Below the pieces are notes generated by a model that saw only the letters and a program-made list of their open reading frames with translations, ran no database searches and was not told the origin of the DNA. The position numbers and the translations under genes were made by a program. This document shows, piece by piece, positions 36,947-46,372 of a stretch of 64,000 nucleotides of DNA (the first letter of the stretch is position 1; each line of letters starts with the position of its first letter). Origin of the DNA: Pontibacter pudoricolor (GTDB taxonomy: Bacteria; Bacteroidota; Bacteroidia; Cytophagales; Hymenobacteraceae); the NCBI RefSeq assembly GCF_010092985.1, contig NZ_CP048106.1:2170001-2234000 (forward strand), read 5' to 3'.

Positions 36947-37957
36947 ATGCCATATATTCCTAACAGGCAATTATCTGAACACCTGCCATTACAGGCAAAT
37001 TCGCTTTTACAGCTGCTGGTGCAACTAACCAGGCCCACACATGGCGTACTGGTAGCTTCGCCGGACGGGTTGGTGCTGGCTGCTAATGCCGCGACTTCTT
37101 TTTTCTCCCCGGCGGCTGATACCTATAAAACAAGCCGGAACCTTTCAGACCTGTTAGGCATACCATTAAAAAAGCTTACAACGCAAACTTCCGGCAAAGT
37201 TACTACCGATGCTCAAAGCTATACTTATACTTTAAAGCAGGTTCAGTTCGAGCGGGCAAAGTTTATTTATGCCGAGCTTATTCCTTTTGAAGAAGAAGTA
37301 TCGCGGGTAGAGATAGATGACGACAGCTACCATAACGTATTTGAGAACAGCACCGAACCGCTTTTTATTTTAGATGAGGAAGGCACTTTTGTGGATATCA
37401 ACAATAAGGGCCTGAGCATTATAGAGCAGCAGAAAAGCAACTTAGTTGGCCAGACAGTTTACAGCAGTTTTAAGCTTAACCTCTTTGAACGTGTAGCATT
37501 AAAAGGACAGCTGCAGCAAACTATGGCCGGCGAACCACAAAAGTTTGAGTGGTGGATACAGGACAAAACACATGAACTGCTGCCCATCGAGATTTCGTTA
37601 CGGAAAGGCCTGTTTAAAGGCCAGGAAATGATTTTCGGCTCAGCTAAGAACCTGTATGAAGTAGTTGGTACGGAACAGGATGTTCGCTTCCGCAACCACC
37701 AGCTGGAGTTTGTAAACAACCTGATCACCAACCTTTCGAACACCGGCAGCCAGCAGGATGTGCTGAAATATACGCTGGATGAACTGCTGGAAAAAAGCAA
37801 TATAACCTACGGCTGTGTTTATACCTACAACCAGGCAACAGGCACTGCAGAGCTGGTATACTCCGCTGGCAGCACGGCGCAAACGCCCCTGCCCCTACCC
37901 TGTCAATTAACCCCGAACTGGCAGCACAGCTCACTACAGACAGGCGCAGAACTATAG
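36947..37957 (+). CDS. N-terminal part of a PAS/GAF hybrid histidine kinase (frameshifted)
   Basis: The 336-residue frame holds an N-terminal region (about 20-110), a PAS domain (about 125-240; NVFENSTEPLFILDEEGTFVDINNKGLSIIEQQ) and the first half of a GAF domain. The natural reading ends after AELVYSAGSTAQTPLPLP; the last 20 residues are out-of-frame. A missing C at CCC 37898-37900 would continue directly into LSINPELAAQLTT and so into the frame at 37999-42168. It is best seen as one ~1737-codon gene. Confidence 0.85.
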   Translation: MPYIPNRQLSEHLPLQANSLLQLLVQLTRPTHGVLVASPDGLVLAANAATSFFSPAADTYKTSRNLSDLLGIPLKKLTTQTSGKVTTDAQSYTYTLKQVQFERAKFIYAELIPFEEEVSRVEIDDDSYHNVFENSTEPLFILDEEGTFVDINNKGLSIIEQQKSNLVGQTVYSSFKLNLFERVALKGQLQQTMAGEPQKFEWWIQDKTHELLPIEISLRKGLFKGQEMIFGSAKNLYEVVGTEQDVRFRNHQLEFVNNLITNLSNTGSQQDVLKYTLDELLEKSNITYGCVYTYNQATGTAELVYSAGSTAQTPLPLPCQLTPNWQHSSLQTGAEL

Positions 37958-37998
37958 CTGAACTTACCAGAACACTTTCTAAGGAGTATGACCATGAA

Positions 37999-40900
37999 AT
38001 GACAATTGTACCGGTCACTACTGACGAAAAATTACTTGCACTCTTAATGGTATGGCCGGAAGGCGGTTCTAACATAACACAATCTTTCCTGTCGTTGTTA
38101 GACTTTGTTGGCACCGCTATCGGCAACTATATATCCAGGTATGAGCTTATACTACAGCTCTCGCACTCCGAAGACAAATACAAAATGTTGTTCGATTCTG
38201 CCTACGATGCTATCCTGTTGTTTAAGGACGGAAGCGTAGTAGACTGTAACGAAAAGGCCCTGCAGTTTTTCAGATGCAGGCGCGAAGACCTGGTAAGTGC
38301 TACACCAATGGACTTCTCTCCTGAGTTCCAGCCCGACGGTAGCCATTCGCATGAAAAAACGGCCCGCCTTATGGAACAGACTTTAACCACGGGCGCACCT
38401 ATTACTTTTGAATGGAGAAATATACGTAAGGACGGCACGTTGGTAGATGCTGAGATAAACCTGAACCGCATACTGATTGACGGTGAATATTATATACAGG
38501 CATTTAAGCGCGACATAACCCAGCGTAAGCAGGTGCAGCAAGCCAAGCGCCGCGAAGAAGTGGCCGAAGAGTCGATGGCGCAATTCCGCGATTTCCTGGA
38601 AAAAGTAAACATGATTTACTATAGCCTGGATGTGAACGGGAACATAGCTTTTGCCAACGACTATTTCCTGAAATATGTGGAATATGAACGTGATGAGCTG
38701 TTCGGCCAGAACTTTTATGAACTGTTAGTTCCAAAACCGGAACGGAAACAACGTATCCAGGATTTTAAAAAATCACTCGCCACCCGCCATTTAAATGCAT
38801 ACTATGAGCGCAACCTGGTTACCAAGTCCGGCCAGCTAAAGACCATCCGCTGGAACTGCATGCTGGAATACGGCCCTGACGGCGAAGTAACCGGCATTAC
38901 CAGTGTAGGTAAAGACATGACCGACAAGCGTATTGCGATGGAGGCCCTGAAGGATAATAAGATACGCCTGCAGGACCTTTTCGACAACGCGCATGACCTT
39001 ATCCAGAATACATCCGTCGACAATAAATTCATCTTCGTTAACAAAGCCTGGAAAGAACGACTGGGATACAACGATGAAGACATTGAATCGCTGACGCTGA
39101 ATGACATAGTGCATCCTTACTATAAGGCCAAGCTTATTTACCAGTTGCGCAATCTGTATAAGGGAGAAAATGTAAACAAAATAGAAACCGTTTTCCTGAC
39201 CAAGGCAGGTAAGCCGGTGCACCTTATCGGAAGTATTACCTGCAGCTGGCAGGACGACCGCCCAGTAGCCACACGCGCAATTCTGCACGACATTACCGAT
39301 CGTATAAAAGCGGAGCGTTTGCAAAAAGTGTACTATAGTATAGCTAACCTGGCTATCAGCAGTAAAGACTTAAACTCGCTTTATAGTGCCATTCACCGGG
39401 AGCTGAGCAAGATCATTGAAACACGTAACATCTACATTGCGCTTTGCGACCAGGATTACCGTTACCTGAACTTTGTTTACCTCGTTGACCAGTACATTGA
39501 CAAAACCTCGCAGACACATGCCCGGCGCCCGTTCTCAAGAGGCTTGTCAGAATACATTATTGAGACCGGTAAGCCGCTGTACATGCAGCAACAGGAACTG
39601 CTTGACCTGGCTGAGCGCGAAAACCTTACCATACAAGGTGCTATTCCTGAAGTTATACTTTGCTCTCCGCTGGCAATCGGCGATCGTATTATCGGTGTTA
39701 TTACCCTGCAGGATTACCAGAACCCGGATGCTTATGTGCATACTGACATCGAAATTCTGCACTTTATATCGAACCAGGTAGCACTTGCTATTGAGCGTAA
39801 GCGCAACGAGGAACAGATAAATAACCAGAACGCCAAGCTAAACGCAATTTTTGAGAGCGGAACCCACCACATGTGGACCCTGAACAAGAATTTCGAACTT
39901 ACATCGTTTAACCGCAATTTCGCCGCCACCTTTGAGAAAAGAACAGGCAGAATTCTCGGACTTTTCGATAGCCTGGGCGAAAGTCACCTAATAGATCATC
40001 ATCAGTTTAGCTTCGGTTTCTGGCAGGAGAAGTATGTAAAAGCTTTTGCAGGTACCCCGCAGCATTTTGAAGTGCATCTTCACGACCCTGAATCCTGGCG
40101 CGAAGTATTCCTGAACCCGATTTACCTGGAAGACGGCACTTTTGAAGAGGTATCAGCGATAGCGCTTGATATAACAGACAAGAAAAAGTCGCAGCTGGCA
40201 CTTGTACAGAACGAAGAGAAATTCCGACACATTTTCGAGTCTTTCCAGGATATTTATTACCGCACTTCACTAAACGGGCCGCTGGAAATTGTGAGCCCGT
40301 CGGTTAAACAGGTGTTGGGGTATACCGAAGAAGAAGTGCTAGGCAAAGACATTACATTCCTGTATGTGTATCCTGAAGAAAGGCAGCGCATGCAGCAATA
40401 TGTAAAAGACCAGAAAATTATCCGGGACTACGAGATACAAATGTTCCGGAAAGATGGAACACAGATTACGGTGCTGGCCGATGCACGCCTGGTATATGAC
40501 AAGTATAATAATCCAGTTGCGCTGGAGGGTGTAATACGCGACGTTTCAGAACTGAAACGTACCCAGCTGGAATTACTGCAGGCCAAAGAAGAAGCCGAAA
40601 ATCTGTTAAAAGCCAAATCTCAGTTCCTGGCCAACATGAGCCACGAGCTGCGTACGCCTATGAATGGCATTATTGGTATGATTGACCTGCTTACGCACAT
40701 CAATACCGATCCGGAGCAGCAGGAATACATTGACACGTTGCGTAAGTCGTCGGATGCGTTGCTGGCCATTCTTAACGACATACTGGACCTGAGCAAGATA
40801 CAGGCTGGCAAACTGGTACTACATGAGAGCAGCGTTGACCTCCACGATACACTCGGTAAAATACATTCGCTGTTTGCGAACCGGGCGCAGCAAAAAGACC

Positions 40901-42168
40901 TTTACTTTACCTATAACATATCGCCGGAAACACCTCGCTACGTTTTAACAGACGAAACAAGGCTGTTACAGGTATTATCGAACCTTACATCTAATGCTAT
41001 TAAGTTTACAAATGCAGGCGAGGTAAGCATAACTGTAGACAGCGAACTTATTGACAAAAAGACACAGGAATACATGCTGCACGTGCGCGTGAAAGATTCG
41101 GGTATAGGCATAAGCCCGGAAGACCAGCAATTGTTGTTTACTGACTTTACACAACTCGATAATTCATCTACCAAAACATTTGGTGGTACCGGCCTGGGGC
41201 TTGCCATTTCGCGGCAGCTCACAAGTATTATGGGTGGCGAGATCGGGGTTGAGTCGAAATCGAATGACGGCAGCACCTTCTGGTTTAAGATACGGGTGCG
41301 TAAAGCTGGTGAAGCCGCTGTGGCAGAACAACAGCTACGCCTGAAAGAACTGAACGCAGAGGTTGAAGTACTGAAGAACAGCCCGTATGTATTGTTGGTA
41401 GATGATAACCAGATTAACCAGAAGGTTGCACAGAAACAACTGGAACGCCTGAATTGCCGCACCGACATTGCCTCTAATGGTTTTGAAGCAATAGAGTTGG
41501 CCACATCCAACAACTATAACATCATCTTTATGGATATACAAATGCCGGAGATGGATGGTGTAACTGCTACAAAGCATATAAAGGAGATTTTGGGTACTGA
41601 TTGCCCCCCTATTATTGCTATGACGGCTTACTCTATGAAAGATGATGCCGATAAGTTTATGGGACAGGGCATGGATGACTATGTATCGAAACCGGTTAAG
41701 AGCAAGGACCTGCTAACGGTAATAAACAAATGGGAACGCTCTGATTGGTATGCTGAAGAAACTATAGAAGAACAACCGGATGCCACTCAAACTATAGTGC
41801 CCGAAGAGGAAACAGCTGGTGACGCTTTACAAGATATTATAAATAAAGAGGTTGCAGAGCAGCTGAAACAAATAGGCGGTGAAGCCTTTACCTTACAATT
41901 GTATGAGGAGTTTGAGCAGGAAGCCGCTGAATTGCTGGAGGAAGCCAAAAAAGACCTGCAGGCACAACATTACAAGAGTATTTTAAGTACATTGCATCAG
42001 TTAAAAGGTACCGGCTTTACGCTTGGCATAAATAAGCTTGCCGAACTGGCCAAACTTCTGGAGCACGATATAAAGCATGAGAAGTTTGAAAGCGTGGCCG
42101 ACAACTTCGAAAAGCTGCTCGAACAATACGAAAACTATCGAAAATCATATAAAGAAATCATCATCTAA
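37999..42168 (+). CDS. C-terminal part of the PAS/GAF hybrid histidine kinase with REC and HPt
   Basis: The same frame is open from about 37900, so the ATG at 37999 is probably internal. Domains in order: rest of a GAF; about five PAS domains (first DKYKMLFDSAYDAILLF, later FDNAHDLIQNTS, HIFESFQDIYYRTS); one more GAF (about 460-610); HisKA (SHELRTPMNGIIGMIDLL); HATPase_c (DSGIGISPEDQQL, GGTGLGLAIS); receiver with D in IIFMDIQMPEMDG; and a C-terminal HPt with His in LHQLKGTGFTLG. No transmembrane segment, so it is a cytosolic relay. A response-regulator gene follows. Confidence 0.92.
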   Translation: MTIVPVTTDEKLLALLMVWPEGGSNITQSFLSLLDFVGTAIGNYISRYELILQLSHSEDKYKMLFDSAYDAILLFKDGSVVDCNEKALQFFRCRREDLVSATPMDFSPEFQPDGSHSHEKTARLMEQTLTTGAPITFEWRNIRKDGTLVDAEINLNRILIDGEYYIQAFKRDITQRKQVQQAKRREEVAEESMAQFRDFLEKVNMIYYSLDVNGNIAFANDYFLKYVEYERDELFGQNFYELLVPKPERKQRIQDFKKSLATRHLNAYYERNLVTKSGQLKTIRWNCMLEYGPDGEVTGITSVGKDMTDKRIAMEALKDNKIRLQDLFDNAHDLIQNTSVDNKFIFVNKAWKERLGYNDEDIESLTLNDIVHPYYKAKLIYQLRNLYKGENVNKIETVFLTKAGKPVHLIGSITCSWQDDRPVATRAILHDITDRIKAERLQKVYYSIANLAISSKDLNSLYSAIHRELSKIIETRNIYIALCDQDYRYLNFVYLVDQYIDKTSQTHARRPFSRGLSEYIIETGKPLYMQQQELLDLAERENLTIQGAIPEVILCSPLAIGDRIIGVITLQDYQNPDAYVHTDIEILHFISNQVALAIERKRNEEQINNQNAKLNAIFESGTHHMWTLNKNFELTSFNRNFAATFEKRTGRILGLFDSLGESHLIDHHQFSFGFWQEKYVKAFAGTPQHFEVHLHDPESWREVFLNPIYLEDGTFEEVSAIALDITDKKKSQLALVQNEEKFRHIFESFQDIYYRTSLNGPLEIVSPSVKQVLGYTEEEVLGKDITFLYVYPEERQRMQQYVKDQKIIRDYEIQMFRKDGTQITVLADARLVYDKYNNPVALEGVIRDVSELKRTQLELLQAKEEAENLLKAKSQFLANMSHELRTPMNGIIGMIDLLTHINTDPEQQEYIDTLRKSSDALLAILNDILDLSKIQAGKLVLHESSVDLHDTLGKIHSLFANRAQQKDLYFTYNISPETPRYVLTDETRLLQVLSNLTSNAIKFTNAGEVSITVDSELIDKKTQEYMLHVRVKDSGIGISPEDQQLLFTDFTQLDNSSTKTFGGTGLGLAISRQLTSIMGGEIGVESKSNDGSTFWFKIRVRKAGEAAVAEQQLRLKELNAEVEVLKNSPYVLLVDDNQINQKVAQKQLERLNCRTDIASNGFEAIELATSNNYNIIFMDIQMPEMDGVTATKHIKEILGTDCPPIIAMTAYSMKDDADKFMGQGMDDYVSKPVKSKDLLTVINKWERSDWYAEETIEEQPDATQTIVPEEETAGDALQDIINKEVAEQLKQIGGEAFTLQLYEEFEQEAAELLEEAKKDLQAQHYKSILSTLHQLKGTGFTLGINKLAELAKLLEHDIKHEKFESVADNFEKLLEQYENYRKSYKEIII

Positions 42169-42174
42169 CCCACT

Positions 42175-42554
42175 ATGGCAGAGACCAAAACAATCTTGAT
42201 AGCAGAGGATAGCTCTGTTATTCTGAACCTGACAAAAAGATTCTGGAACTGCAGAACTATAAGATCCTGACCGCTAAGAACGGTGGCGAAGTGATCAAAA
42301 CCGTAGAAAACAACAAGATCGACGCGATCCTGATGGACCTTAACATTCCGATCAAAAATGGTATGGAGTGTACCCGTGAGATCCGCGCCAGCAAGAATAA
42401 AGATATCGCTACTATTCCTATTATAGCAGTTACCGGCAATGCCAACAACTATAGCATGGAAGACTTTAAGGAAGCTGGCATAAATGCCTACCTGCCTAAG
42501 CCACTGGACTTTGATATGCTGGTACAAACCGTAAAAGAGTACACTGCCAAGTAA
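42175..42554 (+). pseudogene. Single-domain response regulator broken by a 1-base frameshift
   Basis: The ATG at 42175 gives AETKTILIAEDSSVILNLT, a receiver start with the acidic pair ED. At the A5 run 42234-42238 the frame fails; one extra A would give LTKKILELQNYKILTAKNG and join the downstream frame (42291-42554) with DAILMDLNIPIKNGMECT (phospho-acceptor Asp), AVTGN and the K of YLPKPLD. The repaired protein is ~126 residues, a CheY-like regulator, likely partner of the hybrid kinase just upstream. Either a sequencing error or a real lesion. Confidence 0.85.
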
Positions 42555-42830
42555 ATGGAGCTGAAGTACACGCGGCCTTTTCTAAACAAGCTGGAGGATA
42601 TTTTTGCAGAGTCGGATTTTGTGCTGCGTTATGAAAAAGGCAATTTTAAAGCCGGCTATTGTGTGCTGAAGGATATGAAAGTGGCTGTAGTAAACAAATA
42701 CTATAGCCTGGAGGGCAAAGTAAATTGCCTCTACGATATTCTGCGCTCTATTGCTTTGGATGAAAGTCGCCTGAGCGATAAGAACCGGCAACTATACCAC
42801 GATATCCGAAACCACGAAAAAAGTAATTGA
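42555..42830 (+). CDS. Hypothetical protein, 91 aa
   Basis: A 91-residue soluble protein (LNKLEDIFAESDFVLRYEKGNFKAGYCVLKDMKVAVVNKYYSLEGKVNCLYDILRSI). Its start follows the response regulator's stop without a gap and its stop overlaps the next gene's TTG start by four bases, so it is translationally coupled to both. Similar short proteins always next to PhnP-like genes are, to my memory, common in this phylum. Function unknown. Confidence 0.78.
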   Translation: MELKYTRPFLNKLEDIFAESDFVLRYEKGNFKAGYCVLKDMKVAVVNKYYSLEGKVNCLYDILRSIALDESRLSDKNRQLYHDIRNHEKSN

Positions 42831-43588
42831 AAGTAACACTGTTAGGTACGGGAACCTCGCAGGGTGTGCCTGTGATCGGGTGCCACTGCGAGGTTTGCCG
42901 TTCTGTAGATTACCGCGATAACCGCCTGCGGGTATCCGTACACCTGCAGGTAAACGGCAAAAGCTTTATCATCGATTCCGGGCCCGACTTCCGCCAGCAG
43001 GCCCTGCGCGAACGTATCCACACCTTAGATGCCCTTATTTTTACCCACGAACACAAAGACCACACCGCCGGCCTCGACGATATCCGTGCCTACAACTTCA
43101 GTCAGCACAAAGACATGCCGCTGTATGGTGAGGAACGCGTGCTGGAACAACTGAAACGCGAGTTTGCCTACATTTTTTCAGGAGTTCAGTATCCGGGCAT
43201 TCCAAGAGTGCAGCTTAATCCTATTGCCGAAGAACCTTTTGAAATAGAAGGAGTTGAGTTCATCCCGATCCGGGTAAAGCATTATAAGCTACCTGTATTA
43301 GGTTTCAGGGTAGGCGACTTTACCTACATCACTGATGCCAATTTTATTTCGGAAGAAGAGATGGACAAGGTGCGTGGCTCAAAAGTTATAGTACTGGGCG
43401 CGCTGCGCAAAGAACCGCATATCTCCCACTTCTCGTTGCAGGAGGCGATAGATGTGCTGACCGAACTTAAACCGGAACGCGCCTACCTCACACACATCAG
43501 CCACCTGATGGGCCTGCACCACGAAGTAGAACAGCAACTCCCCGACTTTATACGCCTCGGCTATGACGGCCTGCAAATTGAGCTATAG
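42827..43588 (+). CDS. PhnP-like metallo-beta-lactamase-fold phosphodiesterase
   Basis: A 253-residue MBL-fold hydrolase starting with TTG at 42827 inside the previous stop. LLGTGTSQGVPVIGCHCEVC (structural zinc cysteines of PhnP relatives), IDSGPDFRQQ, the metal motif THEHKDHTAGLDD, and later ITDANF and LTHISHLMG complete the two-metal site. PhnP cleaves ribosyl 1,2-cyclic phosphate; Bacteroidota homologues without phn genes probably act on other cyclic phosphodiesters. Confidence 0.9.
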   Translation: MKVTLLGTGTSQGVPVIGCHCEVCRSVDYRDNRLRVSVHLQVNGKSFIIDSGPDFRQQALRERIHTLDALIFTHEHKDHTAGLDDIRAYNFSQHKDMPLYGEERVLEQLKREFAYIFSGVQYPGIPRVQLNPIAEEPFEIEGVEFIPIRVKHYKLPVLGFRVGDFTYITDANFISEEEMDKVRGSKVIVLGALRKEPHISHFSLQEAIDVLTELKPERAYLTHISHLMGLHHEVEQQLPDFIRLGYDGLQIEL

Positions 43589-43679
43589 TTTATAGCTGAT
43601 CGTTTTGTGTTGAACAAGTCTTAAAACTATAGTTACTTGCTGAAGTGAATTCATCATTACTCATTCCTAATTAACCACA

Positions 43680-45251
43680 GTGCATCAGAACTACCACTTT
43701 TTAAAGCATCTTTCCAGGCGACTCAAAACAGAGCTGTTAGGTAAAGAGATCGTGACCTGTTTCAGCCAGAACAAGGATGAGCTGGTGATCGGTTTTGCTG
43801 ATGAAAGCAAGGAGTTTTATATACGCGCCGGACTTACAGCACACTTCTCGGCACTTTCTTTTCCGGATGATTTTAAGCGGGCACGGGCCAAAAGTGTAAA
43901 CCTGTTTAAGCAGATGATCGGGCAAACGGTGCTGGACGTGGTGCAGCACCTGAACGAACGTAGCTTTTACTTAAAGCTTACCGATGACATGTTGCTGCTG
44001 TTTAAGTTGTTTGGCAACCGTTCCAACATCGTACTGTACCAGCATGACGAACCGCTGCACCTGTTCCATAAAAAGTTTGCTGCCGATGCCGAGCTTAACC
44101 CGCTGGAAATGGACCGCCAGTTGCCGCAAAACTTCGCAGCTTTTACAGAAGCACAAGGCAACCTGCGCAAACTATACCCAACTTTCGGAGAACTGCCCAC
44201 AGATTATTTAGAGCAACAAAACTATAGTTCGGCAACCCTCGAAGAAAAATGGGAACTGGTGCAGCAGGTTTTGGAACAACTCGACAACCCGGACGAATTC
44301 TATATCATCCGTTATAAAGGCAAGCTCAGGTTATCGTTATTACCGTTAGGCGAAGTGGTTTATAGTTACCCCGACCCGCTGGAAGCCCTGAACAACTATA
44401 GCCGCCTCTATTTATCGGAGACTGGTTTTACGCAGCAATACGAGCAGGCCAAACAGCAACTCACCAAAAAGTTGAACGGTTCTCAGACGGTGCTGGAACA
44501 AGCTATGCAGCAACTACAGGAAATGCGCCATAACCGCTCCTACTCGCAAACAGCTGATATCTTGATGGCCAACCTGACCAATATTCCGCCGCAGTCTGAA
44601 GAAGTAGAACTATACGATTTTTATACCGACCAGCAGCGCACGTTTAAGCTAAAGCGAAACGAAACGCCACAAAAGCAGGCCGAGAAACTATACCGTAAAG
44701 CCAAAAACCAGCACCTCGAAATACAGCAACTGGAAGAAAAGGCCGAGCGCAAGATGGAAGAGATCATCCTGCTGGAATCTGCTTTGCAAGCCTTAGCCGA
44801 AGTAGACAACTATAAGGCACTGAAACTATACCTGCGCGATTATGCACACCTGCTAGCTTCTAAACAACAGGCACAGCAACAATCGCCGTTCCGGGTGTTC
44901 GAGACAGAAGGCTATAAGATACTGGTTGGTAAAAGCTCACAGAACAACGACGAATTAACACAGCGCCACACCTATAAAGAAGACATGTGGCTACACGCCA
45001 AAGACGTGTCGGGCTCGCATGTGGTTATCAAGCACCAGGCGGGTAAAACGATACCAACTACTGTTCTGGAAAAAGCCGCGCAATTGGCAGCCTGGTACTC
45101 CAAACGCAAGCAGGATTCGCTTTGCCCGGTGATGTATACACCTAAAAAATGGGTGCGCAAACCAAAAGGCGCGCCTGCCGGTGCTGTAGTTGTTGAACGT
45201 GAAAAAGTGCTGCTGGTAAAGCCGGAAAATCCTTTCGAGAAAAGAAAATAG
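43680..45251 (+). CDS. rqcH: Ribosome quality-control protein RqcH (NFACT family)
   Basis: A 523-residue NFACT protein, apparently started by GTG. NFACT-N (about 1-200), a long coiled coil (about 255-400, many EQA/QQL/EEK) and the NFACT-R domain (about 420-515; DMWLHAKDVSGSHVVIKH, AAWYSKRKQDSLCPVMYTPKKWVRKPKGAP) are present. RqcH binds stalled 50S-peptidyl-tRNA complexes and adds alanine tails. The usual DR/HHN active region near the N-terminus is divergent, as in other Bacteroidota. Confidence 0.9.
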   Translation: MHQNYHFLKHLSRRLKTELLGKEIVTCFSQNKDELVIGFADESKEFYIRAGLTAHFSALSFPDDFKRARAKSVNLFKQMIGQTVLDVVQHLNERSFYLKLTDDMLLLFKLFGNRSNIVLYQHDEPLHLFHKKFAADAELNPLEMDRQLPQNFAAFTEAQGNLRKLYPTFGELPTDYLEQQNYSSATLEEKWELVQQVLEQLDNPDEFYIIRYKGKLRLSLLPLGEVVYSYPDPLEALNNYSRLYLSETGFTQQYEQAKQQLTKKLNGSQTVLEQAMQQLQEMRHNRSYSQTADILMANLTNIPPQSEEVELYDFYTDQQRTFKLKRNETPQKQAEKLYRKAKNQHLEIQQLEEKAERKMEEIILLESALQALAEVDNYKALKLYLRDYAHLLASKQQAQQQSPFRVFETEGYKILVGKSSQNNDELTQRHTYKEDMWLHAKDVSGSHVVIKHQAGKTIPTTVLEKAAQLAAWYSKRKQDSLCPVMYTPKKWVRKPKGAPAGAVVVEREKVLLVKPENPFEKRK

Positions 45252-45277
45252 CCGTAACTCGTTAAAGCTACGGCTAT
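45248..45277. terminator. Hairpin at the end of rqcH
   Basis: ATAGCCGTA (45248-45256) pairs with TACGGCTAT (45269-45277). It covers the rqcH stop codon. On the minus strand it is followed by a U-rich run, so it may originally have ended transcription of the tRNA whose 3' end lies at 45285. Confidence 0.7.
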
Positions 45278-45284
45278 CTTAAAG

Positions 45285-45313
45285 TGCGCGCGGGGAGATT
45301 CGAACTCCCACCC
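45285..45313 (-). other. tRNA 3'-end fragment: attachment-site scar at the island's left edge
   Basis: Read on the minus strand: T-arm GGGAG-TTCGAAT-CTCCC (45309 to 45293), acceptor strand CGCGCGC (45292 to 45286) and discriminator A (45285). No D-arm, anticodon arm or 5' acceptor strand is found upstream, so this is a 29-base 3' fragment, not a tRNA gene. Tyrosine-recombinase elements leave exactly such a copy at one end; the intact tRNA then lies at the other end, here beyond 64 kb. Confidence 0.8.
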
Positions 45314-45503
45314 TATTACTCTGTTTGACAAGCTTATAGCCCATGTTTAACTCTTTGGTCACTGATCAGTTCACTTCACAATATTTACTGTGTATCCAAT
45401 GGACTCTATTTGACATTTATTGAATGTATAATGTAATAGAATATGGTTCTATAATTTATTACATGTGGCGAAGTGATTCTAAAACCACATATCCTGATAA
45501 CTA

Positions 45504-45971
45504 CTATGCTCCAAATAAGGTTTTACCAGGTGGTGGGCCATCATAACCAAGCTTAATAGGGGCGTAATCCAAATCCCAAAATAACCTGTATTGCTCTTCT
45601 GGGTAAGTTTGTTTGGTTTGTGATATAGCAAAGTCCTTAAACTCGTAGTAATAACCCTCTTTTAACTCCTTTAAGCAGTTATTTAAGTAGCCATCTAAAT
45701 CATCATCCCCTTCTTGCCAATCTTCATCAACTTCATGTATGATTATATCTTCTATAAGCAGTTCAGAGTCATCTGTTAGATCGTCTTGCAGCCTGTGATA
45801 GTAATAAGCTCTTGATTCAGTTGGATGTAGTCCATCAATTGTACAGATATAATACCATTGCGTTAGTCCATCCCTTGAATATCCAATATCAACTTCCCAA
45901 ACCCTTAGAACTGGTTTTACACAGTCTTTTATACTTTCGTTATAGGATTGCCAAAATTCATCTTCTGTCAT
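45504..45971 (-). CDS. Hypothetical protein, 155 aa
   Basis: A very acidic, Tyr/Asp-rich 155-residue protein (RAYYYHRLQDDLTDDSELLIEDIIIHEVDEDWQEGDDDLDGYL) with no signal or membrane helix. It ends with LGYDGPPPGKTLFGA. I recognise no family. It is the first gene inside the island. Confidence 0.7.
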   Translation of the reverse strand: MTEDEFWQSYNESIKDCVKPVLRVWEVDIGYSRDGLTQWYYICTIDGLHPTESRAYYYHRLQDDLTDDSELLIEDIIIHEVDEDWQEGDDDLDGYLNNCLKELKEGYYYEFKDFAISQTKQTYPEEQYRLFWDLDYAPIKLGYDGPPPGKTLFGA

Positions 45972-46138
45972 TTAGTAGTGTTGTTAGCTGTTGAAGAACT
46001 TACTAGTAGCATCAAGGACTATTCTCTAATGCTGTTCTTTATGATTAGCTAAATTTATAAAGATATTCTTTATGCACCATATAAGGTGTTATATTTTAAG
46101 GTGTAATAATAAAGTAAGATATCTATCAACTTTCGCTT

Positions 46139-46372
46139 ATGAAGAGCGAAGAAGAGATACTGAAAGCTATAGGGCATAGACTGAAGGCAATTAGAATCGA
46201 GAAGGGTTATAGTAGCTACGAATCTTTTGCGTTGGATCACGAGTTAGGAAGGATGCAATACTGGCGACTAGAGAAAGGTGAAGCCAACCTAACTATGCGA
46301 TCACTGCTTAAAGTTTTGGCTATTCATCAGATGACGTTGCAGGAGTTCTTCTCTGATGGTTTTGACGATTAG
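46139..46372 (+). CDS. XRE-family HTH regulator, 77 aa
   Basis: A compact helix-turn-helix protein: GHRLKAIRIEKGYSSYESFALDHELGRMQYWRLEKGEANLTMRSLLKVLAIHQMTLQEFF. The recognition-helix pattern and the following E-K-G-x-x-x-x-T are typical of XRE/Cro DNA-binding proteins. It probably regulates island genes; TTTAAACCACA follows nine bases after its stop. Confidence 0.85.
   Translation: MKSEEEILKAIGHRLKAIRIEKGYSSYESFALDHELGRMQYWRLEKGEANLTMRSLLKVLAIHQMTLQEFFSDGFDD

Noticed and set aside
42291..42554. A separate 87-residue regulator starting at an internal Met
   Set aside because: It lacks the first strand and acidic pair of a receiver, which are encoded directly upstream in another frame; better explained by a frameshift.
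45285..45313. A complete tRNA gene
   Set aside because: Only T-arm and 3' acceptor strand are present; no matching 5' acceptor, D-arm or anticodon arm within 100 bases.
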